Part shown: positions 43,371 through 53,884 of the stretch, piece by piece
Numbering within the stretch: position 1 is the stretch's first letter
Layout of the letters: the number at the start of each line of letters is the position of its first letter
Source of the DNA: Steroidobacteraceae bacterium
GTDB lineage: Bacteria > Pseudomonadota > Gammaproteobacteria > Steroidobacterales > Steroidobacteraceae
DNA: 64,000 nt
Assembly (NCBI GenBank): GCA_019187185.1
Contig: JABAQU010000002.1
Span: forward strand, 248,001 to 312,000
Direction: 5' to 3'
Translations under genes and position numbers: made by a program
The notes under the pieces: generated by a model
What the model was told of the DNA's origin: nothing
Seen by the model: only the letters and a program-made list of their open reading frames with translations
Databases searched by the model: none

Positions 43371-44510
43371 ATGCACCACCGCCGTCGGCTTGCCGCATTC
43401 ATCCTCGCCTCGCTCTCGCTGGCCGCCGCCCACGCCGCGGTGCCGATCCCGAAGCCGCCCGCGATCAACGCGCGCGCAATGATCCTCGTCGACTACGACA
43501 GTGGCCGCGTGCTCGCGGAGGCGAATGCCGACGAACGCATGGAGCCGGCGAGCCTCACGAAGATCATGACCGCCTACATCGCATTCGAGGCGCTCGCCGA
43601 AGGCCGCCTGAAGCTCGACGAGGAGGTCCCGGTGAGCGAGCACGCATGGCGCAGCGAGGGCTCGCGCTCGTTCGTGCAGGTCGGCACGCGCATTCCCGCC
43701 GAGGTGCTGATCAAGGGCATGATGGTGCAGTCGGGCAACGACGCGACGATCGCGATCGCCGAGCGCCTCGGCGGCACCGAGGCGGCCTTTGCCCAGATGA
43801 TGAACGCGTACGCGCAGAAGCTCGGCATGACGCATACGCACTTCGAGAACAGCACCGGCCTGCCCGCCGAATCGCACTACACGACGGCACGCGACATGGC
43901 GACGCTCGCCCGCGCGGTGATCCACGACTATCCGCAGTATTACCAGTGGTACTCGCTGCGCGAGTTCACGTGGAACAATATCCGCCAGCAGAACCGCAAT
44001 GGCCTCCTCGGCCGCGACCCGAGCGTCGACGGCATCAAGACCGGCCATACGCAGTCCGCCGGCTACTGCCTCGCCACTTCGGCGAAGCGCGACGGCATGC
44101 GGCTCATCACTGCGGTCTTCGGCACCGCCTCGATGAAGGCCCGCGAGGACGCGAGTGCGGCACTGCTGAACTACGGCTTCACCTTCTACGAGACCGTGAA
44201 GGTGAAGGGCCGCGGCGAGACCGTGCTCGCACCACGCCTCTACAAGGGTGCGGAGGATCACGTCGCCATCGGGCCGCGCGGCGATGTCTACGTGACGGTC
44301 GGTCGGGGCGACGCCGCGCTCGTGAAGACGAGTGCCACCGCGCAGGAGCCCCTGCTCGCCCCCGCCGTGCCGTCGAAAGCCGCCGGCGAGATGCGGGTCA
44401 GCGTCGGCGCCGACACGGTCGCGACCGTACCGCTCTTTCCGCTGAAGGCCGTGCCCGAAGGCGGCTGGTGGACGCGCACGATCGACGGCATCGCGCTGAT
44501 GTGGCGCTGA
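43371..44510 (+). CDS. dacA: D-alanyl-D-alanine carboxypeptidase (PBP5/6 type)
   Basis: A 379-residue periplasmic DD-carboxypeptidase that removes the terminal D-Ala of stem peptides. A signal peptide (RRLAAFILASLSLAAAHAA) is followed by the catalytic motifs EPASLTKIMTAYIAFEAL (S-x-x-K), MMVQSGNDATIAIA (S-x-N) and VDGIKTGHTQSAGYCLATS (K-T-G). The C-terminal beta-domain follows, ending GGWWTRTIDGIALMWR, a likely amphipathic membrane anchor. ATG at 43371 has GGAG upstream; the frame is open nine codons earlier. It is followed by a D-amino-acid transaminase rather than directly by ybeD. Confidence 0.96.
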   Translation: MHHRRRLAAFILASLSLAAAHAAVPIPKPPAINARAMILVDYDSGRVLAEANADERMEPASLTKIMTAYIAFEALAEGRLKLDEEVPVSEHAWRSEGSRSFVQVGTRIPAEVLIKGMMVQSGNDATIAIAERLGGTEAAFAQMMNAYAQKLGMTHTHFENSTGLPAESHYTTARDMATLARAVIHDYPQYYQWYSLREFTWNNIRQQNRNGLLGRDPSVDGIKTGHTQSAGYCLATSAKRDGMRLITAVFGTASMKAREDASAALLNYGFTFYETVKVKGRGETVLAPRLYKGAEDHVAIGPRGDVYVTVGRGDAALVKTSATAQEPLLAPAVPSKAAGEMRVSVGADTVATVPLFPLKAVPEGGWWTRTIDGIALMWR

Positions 44511-44529
44511 CGCGCAAAGGACACGCACC

Positions 44530-45402
44530 ATGGCCGAACCGTTGCCGACCGCCTATCTCAACGGCGCCTTCCTGCCGCTGCGGGAAGCACGCATTTCGCC
44601 GCTCGATCGCGGCTTCCTGTTCGCCGACGGCGCCTACGAGGTGATACCGGTGTTCGGCGGCCGGCCATTCCGCTTCGGGCCGCATTTCGCGCGTCTCGCG
44701 CGCAGCCTCGAGGCGCTGCGCATGCGCGACCCGCTCGGCGAGGCCGGCTGGCGCGCGCTGTGTCGCCGGTTGATCGACGAGAACGGCGGCGGCGACCAGT
44801 ACCTGTACGTGCAGGTCACGCGCGGCGCCGAGTACGGGCGCAACCACGCGCCATTGCCCGAGATCGAGCGCACGGTGTTCGCGTTCGCCGCACCGTTGCC
44901 GCGTCCGTCCGCGGCGCAGCTCGCGCAGGGCGCGGCGTGCATCACCGCCGCGGACACTCGCTGGGCGCGCTGCGACATCAAGTCGGTCGCATTGCTGCCG
45001 AACGTGCTGCTGCGCCAGCTCTCGATCGACGCCGGCGCCTCGGAGACGATCCTGCTGCGCGACGGCTGGCTGATGGAGGCGAGCGCCTCGACCGTGCACG
45101 TGGTCGTCGGCGGCGAAGTGCTGACGCCGCCGAATTCGCCGCAGATCCTGCCCGGCACGACACGCAGCGTCGTCGAGGAACTGATGTTCGAGCTCGGCAT
45201 ACCGCACCGCACGACGCCGGTCGCCGAAGCGACGCTGCGCGCCGCCGACGAGATCTGGCTCGGTGCCGCGACGCGCGAGATCACGTCCGTCACGCGCCTC
45301 GACGGCCAGCCGGTCGGCGACGGCGTGCCCGGCCCGGTCTGGCAACGCACCTATCGCGCCTTCCAGGATCACATCAAGCGGCTCGCCGGGAGCGCCTGGT
45401 GA
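44530..45402 (+). CDS. dat: D-amino-acid transaminase (class IV aminotransferase)
   Basis: A 290-residue fold-type IV PLP enzyme. YLNGAFLPLREARISPLDRGFLFADGAYEVIPVFGGRPFRF is the class IV start, CDIKSVALLPNVLLRQ holds the PLP lysine, and MEASASTVHVVVGGEVLTPP and ILPGTTRSVVEELMFELGI follow. The pattern fits D-alanine aminotransferase, which converts D-Ala and 2-oxoglutarate to pyruvate and D-Glu for peptidoglycan; branched-chain aminotransferase is less likely. GTGA overlap couples it to ybeD. The position after dacA suggests reuse of released D-Ala, which is inference. Confidence 0.88.
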   Translation: MAEPLPTAYLNGAFLPLREARISPLDRGFLFADGAYEVIPVFGGRPFRFGPHFARLARSLEALRMRDPLGEAGWRALCRRLIDENGGGDQYLYVQVTRGAEYGRNHAPLPEIERTVFAFAAPLPRPSAAQLAQGAACITAADTRWARCDIKSVALLPNVLLRQLSIDAGASETILLRDGWLMEASASTVHVVVGGEVLTPPNSPQILPGTTRSVVEELMFELGIPHRTTPVAEATLRAADEIWLGAATREITSVTRLDGQPVGDGVPGPVWQRTYRAFQDHIKRLAGSAW

Positions 45403-45662
45403 CCGAGCTCAGGCTGCTCACCTTTCCGGCCGAGTACCCGATCAAGGTCGTCGGCCGGGCGGGCAGCCTGATGCGCGCGGAAATCGACGCGATCCTGCTG
45501 CGCCATGCGCCCGACCTCGATGCGAACCGCACGAGCGAGCGCTACTCGGAAAACGGCAATTACCTGTCGATTTCCTACACGATCGTGGCGCAGAGTGCGG
45601 CACAGGTGACTGCCCTCGCCGCCGAACTCGCGGCGCAGCCGCACGTGCTGTTCGTCATCTGA
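45399..45662 (+). CDS. ybeD: DUF493/YbeD family protein
   Basis: An 87-residue ACT-like small protein: TELRLLTFPAEYPIKVVGRAGSLMRAEIDAILLRHAPDLDANRTSERYSENGNYLSISYTIVAQSAAQVTALAAEL. It has the YbeD pattern and length (E. coli 87). Its role is unknown; it is conserved between dacA and lipB. The GTG at 45399 overlaps the transaminase stop. Here lipB and lipA lie on the opposite strand instead of following it. Confidence 0.93.
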   Translation: MTELRLLTFPAEYPIKVVGRAGSLMRAEIDAILLRHAPDLDANRTSERYSENGNYLSISYTIVAQSAAQVTALAAELAAQPHVLFVI

Positions 45663-45682
45663 GATCCGACGAGGAGACCATC

Positions 45683-45901
45683 ATGGCATGGCATACATCG
45701 ATCCCCGTACTCACCGCAACGCTGCTGCTCGCCGGCTGCGGTCTCGCCGAAACGGCCGGCTCGGCCGCGGCGAGCGGCGCGAGCGCCGCAGAGGAGGCGA
45801 AGCAGGCGAAAGCGATGGAAGCGCAGGTCGAGCAGCAGATCGAGGCGGCGCAGGAGGAAGCGCGCAAGCAGCGCGAAGCGGCCGAAGCCGCCGCGAACTG
45901 A
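45683..45901 (+). CDS. Small Ala/Glu-rich coiled-coil lipoprotein
   Basis: A 72-residue protein starting MAWHTSIPVLTATLLLAGCG with lipobox L-A-G-C and a GAGGAG ribosome site seven bases before the ATG at 45683. The mature part is only about 53 residues: an Ala/Ser linker then a Lys/Glu/Gln/Ala helix (EEAKQAKAMEAQVEQQIEAA and QEEARKQREAAEAAAN) likely to form a coiled coil. It recalls small Lpp-like lipoproteins, but there is no C-terminal lysine for peptidoglycan attachment. Function unknown. It is 20 bases after ybeD and converges on lipB. Confidence 0.75.
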   Translation: MAWHTSIPVLTATLLLAGCGLAETAGSAAASGASAAEEAKQAKAMEAQVEQQIEAAQEEARKQREAAEAAAN

Positions 45902-45918
45902 CCGAGCAAGACGCCTCC

Positions 45919-45945
45919 GGCTGTCAGCTGTCGGCTGTCAGCTGT
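45919..45945. repeat. GCTGTCAGC-type repeat at the lipB stop codon
   Basis: GGCTGTCAGCTGTCGGCTG followed by TCAGCTGT holds three near-identical units. The lipB stop (45924-45926) and its last codons (Q-L-T-A-D-S) are encoded by it. Compare 10094, 11241-11337 and 25928. Confidence 0.65.
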
Positions 45946-46568
45946 GCAAGCAGCCTCGGCGCATACCCGTCGGCCACCTCGCGCACGCCGGCGGGCCCGC
46001 CGAGGGCCGCGAGCTGTGTCATCTCGAGCCCCTGGTAGCCGCAGGGATTGATGCGCCGGAACGGCGCGAGATCAAGGTTCACGTTCAGCGCGAGCCCGTG
46101 GTAACTCGCGCCGCGGCGCACGCGGATGCCGATGCTCGCGAGCTTGGCGCCCTGCACGTACACGCCCGGAGCGCGCGGCTTCGTCTCCGCACGGATGCCG
46201 AACGTGCCCGCATACGCGATCACCGACTGCTCGAGCGCCGTGACGAGATCGCGCACCCCGAGGCCGGCCCGCCGCAGGTCGATGAGCGGATAGACGACGA
46301 GCTGACCCGGCCCGTGGTAAGTGACCTGCCCGCCGCGATCGATCTGCACGACCGGGATGTCGCCGGGCGCGAGCAGGTGCGCGCGATCGGCGTTCATGCC
46401 GAGCGTGAAGACCGGCGGATGCTCGAGCAGCCAGATCTCATCGAGCGTCCTGGGTCCGCGCTCGTCGGTGAAGCGCTGCATCGCGCGCCAGGTCGGCTCG
46501 TAGTCGACCCGGCCGAGCCATTTGACGAGCGGTGCGGCCGCCTCGTCAGCCGCCGGCAGCGGCAGCAT
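45924..46568 (-). CDS. lipB: Octanoyl-ACP:protein N-octanoyltransferase
   Basis: A 214-residue enzyme that moves octanoyl from ACP onto lipoyl domains. [103 protein letters not shown] (catalytic Lys) and [17 protein letters not shown] (catalytic Cys) are all present. The ATG at 46568 overlaps the end of lipA by 23 bases; other in-frame starts lie upstream inside lipA. The C-terminus comes from the repeat at 45919-45945. Confidence 0.95.
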   Translation of the reverse strand: MLPLPAADEAAAPLVKWLGRVDYEPTWRAMQRFTDERGPRTLDEIWLLEHPPVFTLGMNADRAHLLAPGDIPVVQIDRGGQVTYHGPGQLVVYPLIDLRRAGLGVRDLVTALEQSVIAYAGTFGIRAETKPRAPGVYVQGAKLASIGIRVRRGASYHGLALNVNLDLAPFRRINPCGYQGLEMTQLAALGGPAGVREVADGYAPRLLAQLTADS

Positions 46569-47580
46569 GATCAGGCAATCCCACGTTGTTGCCGTCGAGC
46601 GCCTGCTCGGCACGATAGCTCGAGCGCACGAGCGGGCCCGACACGCACTCGCGAAAGCCGCGTGCGAGTCCCCAGGCGCGATAGCGCTGGAACTCCTGCG
46701 GCGACACGTAGCGCTCGACCGGCAGGTGATTGACCGTCGGGCGCAGATATTGCCCGAGCGTCAGGATATCCACGTCGATCGCGCGCAGGTCGTCCATCGT
46801 GGCGGCGATTTCCTCGTCGGTCTCGCCGAGGCCGAGCATCAGGCTCGTCTTCGTGAGGAGACCGGGCCGGTGACGCTTGGCGTGCGCGAGCACCGCGAGG
46901 GTCTGGTCGTAGCCCGCACGCGGATCGCGCACCGGGTGCGTGAGCCGTCGCACGGTCTCGACGTTCTGTGCGAACACTTCGAGACCCGAATCGACGACCG
47001 TCTCGACATCGCGCAGCACACCCTGGAAATCGGGGGTGAGCGCCTCGACGGCGGTGGCAGGGTTCTCCGCCTTGATCGCGCGAATGCACGCTGCATAGTG
47101 CGCCGCGCCGCCGTCCGGCAGGTCGTCACGGTCGACCGAAGTCAGGACCACGTACCGCAGCTTCATCAGTGCGACAGTGCGCGCGGCGTGCTGCGGCTCG
47201 GCGGCATCGAGCCAGCCGCGCGGATTGCCGGTGTCGACCGAGCAGAAGCGGCAGGCGCGCGTACAGACCTTGCCCATCAGCATGATCGTGGCGGTGCCGG
47301 CGTTCCAGCACTCGCCGATGTTCGGGCATTTCGCCTCTTCGCACACGGTGGCGAGCGCGTGATCGCGCACGGCGCGGCGCACGCGATCGTAGCCCTCGCC
47401 GGCGGCGAGCGGCGCCTTGAGCCAGCGCGGCTTGCCGCCGAGGCCGCGACGGTCCGCCTCGCCCCGCGTCTTGATGCCGTCCTTGATGGCCGTGAAGCCC
47501 TGCGGGGTCTGGTACTTCTCGCCGCTGCGCGCGGCGGGCGCCGGCTCCTCTGCGACGCGGATGCCCTCGGGATCGCTCAT
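46546..47580 (-). CDS. lipA: Lipoyl synthase
   Basis: A 344-residue radical SAM enzyme that inserts two sulfurs into octanoyl groups. Both iron-sulfur sites are present: the auxiliary cluster [12 protein letters not shown] and the radical SAM motif [11 protein letters not shown]. Further marks are [25 protein letters not shown] and [25 protein letters not shown]. It works with LipB downstream. The ATG at 47580 is four bases after the murU stop, putting lipA and lipB behind amgK–murU in one minus-strand run. Confidence 0.97.
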   Translation of the reverse strand: MSDPEGIRVAEEPAPAARSGEKYQTPQGFTAIKDGIKTRGEADRRGLGGKPRWLKAPLAAGEGYDRVRRAVRDHALATVCEEAKCPNIGECWNAGTATIMLMGKVCTRACRFCSVDTGNPRGWLDAAEPQHAARTVALMKLRYVVLTSVDRDDLPDGGAAHYAACIRAIKAENPATAVEALTPDFQGVLRDVETVVDSGLEVFAQNVETVRRLTHPVRDPRAGYDQTLAVLAHAKRHRPGLLTKTSLMLGLGETDEEIAATMDDLRAIDVDILTLGQYLRPTVNHLPVERYVSPQEFQRYRAWGLARGFRECVSGPLVRSSYRAEQALDGNNVGLPDHAAAAGG

Positions 47581-47584
47581 GGGC

Positions 47585-49305
<1,721 letters not shown>

Positions 49306-49311
49306 CCGCTC

Positions 49312-49319
49312 ATTATAAT
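49312..49319. promoter_or_regulatory. Palindromic -10 box shared by amgK and lptD
   Basis: ATTATAAT is its own reverse complement and contains TATAAT on both strands (plus 49314-49319; minus 49317-49312). It lies 6 bases from the amgK ATG and 10 from the lptD ATG at 49330. Neither -35 region is close to consensus. Confidence 0.5.
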
Positions 49320-49329
49320 GGCACGACAC

Positions 49330-51570
49330 ATGCCGCTTCCCCGCTGTGACCGGCTGCTCGCGTACGCGCTCGGCGCCCTGCTGTTGCCGGCAGGCCTGCA
49401 TGCGGCCGAACCCGGCGCGCCGCTGTGCTTCACCGCGACCGAGGGCCGCGAAGCGCCGCCGCCGCAGGCGGCCGCGCCCGCGATATCGCCCACCGAGCTC
49501 GCGAACGCGCCCATCGAGGTCACGGGCGATCACGCGAGTCTCGGCGTGAACGGCGACGCGGTGCTCTCGGGCAATGTGCAGGTGACGCAGGGCGATCGCT
49601 CGATCCACGCCGACCATGTCGAGTACGACGCCAAGGGTGGCCGTCTCGCCGTCGACGGCAGGGTCGAGTATCGCGACCCGCTGCTCATCGTGCGCGGTCG
49701 CTCGGGTCGCTATTCGGCGACCGAGGGCGCGGACTTCAAGGGTGCGGAATTCGAACTGCCGTCGCGCCCGGCGCGTGGCACGGCAGCCAGCATGACACTC
49801 GATGCCGTCGGCAATGCGCGGCTCACCGACGTCACGTTCACGACCTGCCCGCTGACCGATCCGGCCTGGCGATTGCGCGCCGACCGGATCGATCTCGACA
49901 GCGCGCACCGCAACGGCGTCGGCCGCGGCACACGCGTCGAATTCAAGGGCGTGCCGATCTTCTATGCCCCGTGGATATCGTTTCCGCTCGGGACCGAGCG
50001 CAAGAGCGGCTTCCTGTTCCCGGGCGCAGGCTATTCGACCCGCAGCGGCGCGCAGCTGTCGGTGCCCTACTACTGGAACATCGCGCCGAACCGCGACCTC
50101 AGTTTCGAACCGGTGATCTTCGCGCGGCGCGGCATCGATGTCGCCGGCAATTTCCGCTACCTGACTCGCGCGAGCCGCGGCAAGCTCGACGTGTCGTACC
50201 TGCCCGACGATCGATTGTTCGACGACGACCGCAGCTACGTGCATCTCGGCCACCGCAGCGAACTGCCGGCCGGCTGGCGCTTCTCCATCGATGCGGCCAA
50301 CGCGAGCGACACGCAGTATTTCGAGGATTTCGGCCAGGGACCCGAGGGCACCAGCATCGCGTTCGTCGAACGCACGGCCGAGCTCACCTATCGCGACGCG
50401 CACTGGAACCTGCGCGGCGCGTTCCAGGATTTCCAGACGATCGACGTCGACGTCGCGGCCATCGACCGACCCTACGCCGCCGTGCCGCAACTCTATGCGA
50501 GCGCCGACTACCGTGTCGGGCAGGCGCTGCAGCTGCGTTACGGCTTCGAGGCGGAGGTCGTGAATTTCGAGCGCAATGTGGGCGTCACCGGCTGGCGCTA
50601 CGACGCGGCGCCGCACCTCGGCCTCGACTGGCAGGGTGCGGGATATTTCATCCGGCCCGCACTGACCTGGCGCGCCACGGGCTATTCGCTCGAAGACACG
50701 GCGCCCGGTGCCGACCGTTCACCGCACCGCAGCCTGCCGACCGCGAGCCTCGACCTCGGCCTCATCTTCGAAGGCGCGACCGGCTCGCACGGCCAGCGCC
50801 GGCTCACGGTCGAGCCGCGCGCGCTCTACCAGTACACGCCGTATCGCAACCAGGACGCGCTGCCGGTCTTCGACACCGCCGTGCCCGACCTGACCCTCGT
50901 GCAGCTCTTTCGCACCAACCGCTATGTCGGCGGCGACCGCATCGCAGATGCGAACCAGGCGAGCTTCGGCGTCACGAGCCGCGTGCTCGACGCGGCCAGC
51001 GGCCGGCAGCTCCTCGCCGCATCGATCGGCCAGACCGTGTACTTCGACACGCCGCGCGTCTCGCTGCCCGGCGAACCGGTCACCGACCGCGACACCTCCG
51101 ACCTGATCGCGCAGATCGCGCTCACGGCGCTGCGCGACTGGACCGCGGACCTCGGCGTGCAGTGGAACCCCGAGGCCTCGGAGCGCGAGCGCATGCAGGT
51201 ACAGTTGCAGTACCGCCCCGCCGCAACGAGCGTCGTCAACGTCGGCTACCGCTACCAGCGCGATCGCATCGACCAGGCCGATGCCTCGGTCGCGTGGCCG
51301 GTCACGAAACGCTGGAGCCTCTTCGGGCGCTACATCTACTCGCTGCACGACGACGAGACGCTCGATCAATTCGCCGGCTTCGAATACCGCTCGTGCTGCT
51401 GGCGGTTTCGCGCGGTGGGCCGGCGATTCGTCAGCAGCCGCACCGGCGAGCGCGATACGGGCCTGTACCTGCAGCTGGAACTCAGCGGCCTCGCCAGTGT
51501 CGGATCATCGGCTGTGTCTTTCCTCGAGGACGCAATTCGGGGATACTCACCGGCCAGCCCAAGCCTTTGA
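49330..51570 (+). CDS. lptD: LPS-assembly protein LptD
   Basis: A 746-residue outer-membrane protein that inserts lipopolysaccharide in the outer leaflet with LptE. It has a signal peptide (LLAYALGALLLPAGLHAA), an LptA-like jellyroll (NVQVTQGDRSIHADHVEYDAKGGRLAVDG), then a long beta-barrel (FPLGTERKSGFLFPGAGYSTRSGAQLSVPYYWNIAPNRD). The four cysteines of the E. coli disulfide set appear conserved: APLCFTA, FTTCPL and the adjacent pair in YRSCCWRF. The ATG at 49330 is preferred because the earlier ATG at 49318 falls inside the -10 box. surA, pdxA, rsmA, apaG and apaH follow as in E. coli. Confidence 0.95.
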   Translation: MPLPRCDRLLAYALGALLLPAGLHAAEPGAPLCFTATEGREAPPPQAAAPAISPTELANAPIEVTGDHASLGVNGDAVLSGNVQVTQGDRSIHADHVEYDAKGGRLAVDGRVEYRDPLLIVRGRSGRYSATEGADFKGAEFELPSRPARGTAASMTLDAVGNARLTDVTFTTCPLTDPAWRLRADRIDLDSAHRNGVGRGTRVEFKGVPIFYAPWISFPLGTERKSGFLFPGAGYSTRSGAQLSVPYYWNIAPNRDLSFEPVIFARRGIDVAGNFRYLTRASRGKLDVSYLPDDRLFDDDRSYVHLGHRSELPAGWRFSIDAANASDTQYFEDFGQGPEGTSIAFVERTAELTYRDAHWNLRGAFQDFQTIDVDVAAIDRPYAAVPQLYASADYRVGQALQLRYGFEAEVVNFERNVGVTGWRYDAAPHLGLDWQGAGYFIRPALTWRATGYSLEDTAPGADRSPHRSLPTASLDLGLIFEGATGSHGQRRLTVEPRALYQYTPYRNQDALPVFDTAVPDLTLVQLFRTNRYVGGDRIADANQASFGVTSRVLDAASGRQLLAASIGQTVYFDTPRVSLPGEPVTDRDTSDLIAQIALTALRDWTADLGVQWNPEASERERMQVQLQYRPAATSVVNVGYRYQRDRIDQADASVAWPVTKRWSLFGRYIYSLHDDETLDQFAGFEYRSCCWRFRAVGRRFVSSRTGERDTGLYLQLELSGLASVGSSAVSFLEDAIRGYSPASPSL

Positions 51571-51587
51571 CACACCTCGGAAAATCC

Positions 51588-52889
51588 ATGCCACGACTCC
51601 TGCTCGCCGCGCTGCTCGCGGCCTTCGCCAGCGGCACCGCATACGCGCAGACGCGCGAGCTCGCCTCGGGCGGCGAACTGCTCGACCGCGTCGCGGCGAT
51701 CGTCAACGACGGCGTCGTGCTGAAGAGCGAAGTCGATGAACAGGTGAAGCTCATCAGCGCGCGGCTGCGGCAGCAGGGACTCGAACTGCCGCCGGCGAAC
51801 GTGCTGCGCCAGCAGGTGCTCGAGCGGCTGGTGACGCAGGAAGTGCAGATGCAACGCGCGAGCCGCGCCGGCCTCAAGGTCACCGACGAGATGGTGAACA
51901 ACGCCCTGCAGGACGTCGCACGACGCAACGGCATCGCGCTCACGCAGTTGCCCGCGGCGCTCGCGAGCCAGGGGATCGACTACACGAGCTACCGCGACGA
52001 CCTGCGCAAGGAGATCACGCTCAGCATGCTGCGCCAGCGCGACGTCGTCGCCCGTATCATGATTTCGCCGCGCGAGATCGACCAGTACCTCGAGCGCGAG
52101 AAGAATTCGCCGTCCGAGTCGACCTCATACAATCTGTCGCACATCCTGATCGCGGTCCCGCAGGCCGCCACACCGGAGCAGGTCGCCGAGGCCGAGAAAC
52201 GCGCGGAAGACGTGCACCGGCGCGCGCTCGCCGGCGAGGACTTCGCCAGCCTCGCGGTCGCATATTCCAACAGCCAGACCGCGCTCGAGGGCGGCTCGCT
52301 CGGCTGGCGCAAGGGCACGGAGCTGCCCACCGTGCTCGCCGACGCCGTCGTGCAGCTGAAGGCGGGCGAGGTGAGCAACGTGATCCGCACGCCGAGCGGC
52401 TTTCACCTCGTGCGCGTCAACGAGATCCGCAGCTCGGACGGCCCTGCGATGGTGCAGCAGGTGCACGCGCGGCATATCCTCATCAAGACGAACGAACTGC
52501 AGGACGATGCGACGGTCAGGCAGCGCCTTGCCGCCGTGCGCGAACGCATCCTGAAGGGCGAAGACTTCGCCGGTCTCGCGAGCACCATGTCGGAAGACCC
52601 GGGCTCGGCGGCCGAGGGCGGCGACCTCGGCTGGACGAACCCGGGCACCTTCGTGCCCGAATTCGAGGCGCAGCTCGCCGCACTGAAGGAAGGCGAGATC
52701 AGCGAGCCGTTCCAGACGCAGTTCGGCTGGCATATCGTGCAGCTGCTCGGGCGCCGCGAGGTCGACAACAGCGCGGAGATGAAACGGCAGCGCGCGTTCG
52801 TCGCGTTGCGCGAAAGCAAGGCCGAGGAAGAGACCGAGCTGTGGCTGCGCCGCCTGCGCGACGAAGCCTACGTCGAATACAGGATGTAG
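51588..52889 (+). CDS. surA: Periplasmic chaperone and peptidyl-prolyl isomerase SurA
   Basis: A 433-residue protein that escorts outer-membrane proteins, LptD among them. It has a signal peptide (LLLAALLAAFASGTAYAQ), the N-terminal chaperone domain (LLDRVAAIVNDGVVLKSEVDEQV … QQVLERLVTQEVQMQRA) and two parvulin domains (YNLSHILIAVPQ … GGSLGWRKGTELP and VHARHILIKTNEL … GGDLGWTNPGTFVPEFE). A C-terminal helix completes it. ATG at 51588 is 17 bases past the lptD stop. Order and length match the family. Confidence 0.96.
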   Translation: MPRLLLAALLAAFASGTAYAQTRELASGGELLDRVAAIVNDGVVLKSEVDEQVKLISARLRQQGLELPPANVLRQQVLERLVTQEVQMQRASRAGLKVTDEMVNNALQDVARRNGIALTQLPAALASQGIDYTSYRDDLRKEITLSMLRQRDVVARIMISPREIDQYLEREKNSPSESTSYNLSHILIAVPQAATPEQVAEAEKRAEDVHRRALAGEDFASLAVAYSNSQTALEGGSLGWRKGTELPTVLADAVVQLKAGEVSNVIRTPSGFHLVRVNEIRSSDGPAMVQQVHARHILIKTNELQDDATVRQRLAAVRERILKGEDFAGLASTMSEDPGSAAEGGDLGWTNPGTFVPEFEAQLAALKEGEISEPFQTQFGWHIVQLLGRREVDNSAEMKRQRAFVALRESKAEEETELWLRRLRDEAYVEYRM

Positions 52890-52899
52890 CGGGAGCCTG

Positions 52900-53883
52900 A
52901 TGCGCCTGCCACGCATCGCGCTCACCTCCGGCGAACCCGCGGGCATCGGCCCCGAGCTGTGCGCGGCGGTCGCGCGCGGCGCCTGGCCCTGCGAACTCGT
53001 CTGCCTCGGTGATCGCGCACTGCTCGCCGAGCGCGCGGCCTCGACCGGCGGGTCGCTGGTCCTGCACGACTACCGGCGCAGCGAAGCCCACGCCCACGTG
53101 CCGGGCGAGCTGCGGATCGCGCACACTGCGCTCGGTGCGGCGTCGCAGGCAGGGCGACCCGACCGCCGCAACGCGTCCTATGTGCTCGCGCTGCTCGACG
53201 CCGCCATGACCGGCGCGATCACCCACGAATTCGACGCGATCGTCACGGCGCCGGTGCAGAAGAGCATCATCAACGAAGCCGGCATCGCCTTCACCGGCCA
53301 CACCGAATACCTCGCCGCGCACAGCGGCATCGCGCGGCCCGTGATGCTGCTCGTTGCGGGCAGCCTGCGTGTGGCATTGGCCACGACGCACCTGCCGCTG
53401 CGCGAGGTGAGCGCCACGATCACCAAGGCGCTGCTGCGCGAGGTCCTCGACGTGCTCGCGACCGATCTCGCGCGCCTCTTCGGCCTCGCGCGGCCGCGCA
53501 TCCTCGTGTGCGGCGTGAACCCGCATGCCGGCGAAGCCGGCCATCTCGGCCGCGAGGAGCTCGACGTGATCGCGCCGGCGCTCGCGGACGCGCGCGCACG
53601 CGGGCTCGACGTCACGGGGCCGGTGCCGGCCGACACCGCCTTCGTGCCGGCGCAACTGGCGGGACACGACGCCGTGCTCGCGATGTACCACGACCAGGGC
53701 CTGCCCGTGCTGAAGCATGCGGGCTTCGGCCGCGCCGTCAATGTCACGCTCGGGCTGCCGTTCATCCGTACGTCCGTCGATCACGGCACGGCACTCGACC
53801 TCGCCGGCACCGGCCGCGCCGATCCCGGCAGCCTCGAAGCGGCGCTCGCGCTCGCGATCGAGATGGCGAACCGGCGACGCTGA
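52900..53883 (+). CDS. pdxA: 4-hydroxythreonine-4-phosphate dehydrogenase
   Basis: A 327-residue NAD-dependent enzyme of the DXP-dependent pyridoxal phosphate route. Marks are LTSGEPAGIGPEL, IVTAPVQKSIINEAGIAFTGHTEYLA (metal His), CGVNPHAGEAGHLGREE, MYHDQGLPVLKHAGFGRAVNVTLGLPFIRTSVDHGTALDLAG. ATG at 52900 is 10 bases after surA. The stop is one base from the rsmA GTG. The organism therefore appears to make vitamin B6 by the pdxA/pdxJ path. Confidence 0.97.
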   Translation: MRLPRIALTSGEPAGIGPELCAAVARGAWPCELVCLGDRALLAERAASTGGSLVLHDYRRSEAHAHVPGELRIAHTALGAASQAGRPDRRNASYVLALLDAAMTGAITHEFDAIVTAPVQKSIINEAGIAFTGHTEYLAAHSGIARPVMLLVAGSLRVALATTHLPLREVSATITKALLREVLDVLATDLARLFGLARPRILVCGVNPHAGEAGHLGREELDVIAPALADARARGLDVTGPVPADTAFVPAQLAGHDAVLAMYHDQGLPVLKHAGFGRAVNVTLGLPFIRTSVDHGTALDLAGTGRADPGSLEAALALAIEMANRRR

Positions 53884-53884
53884 C

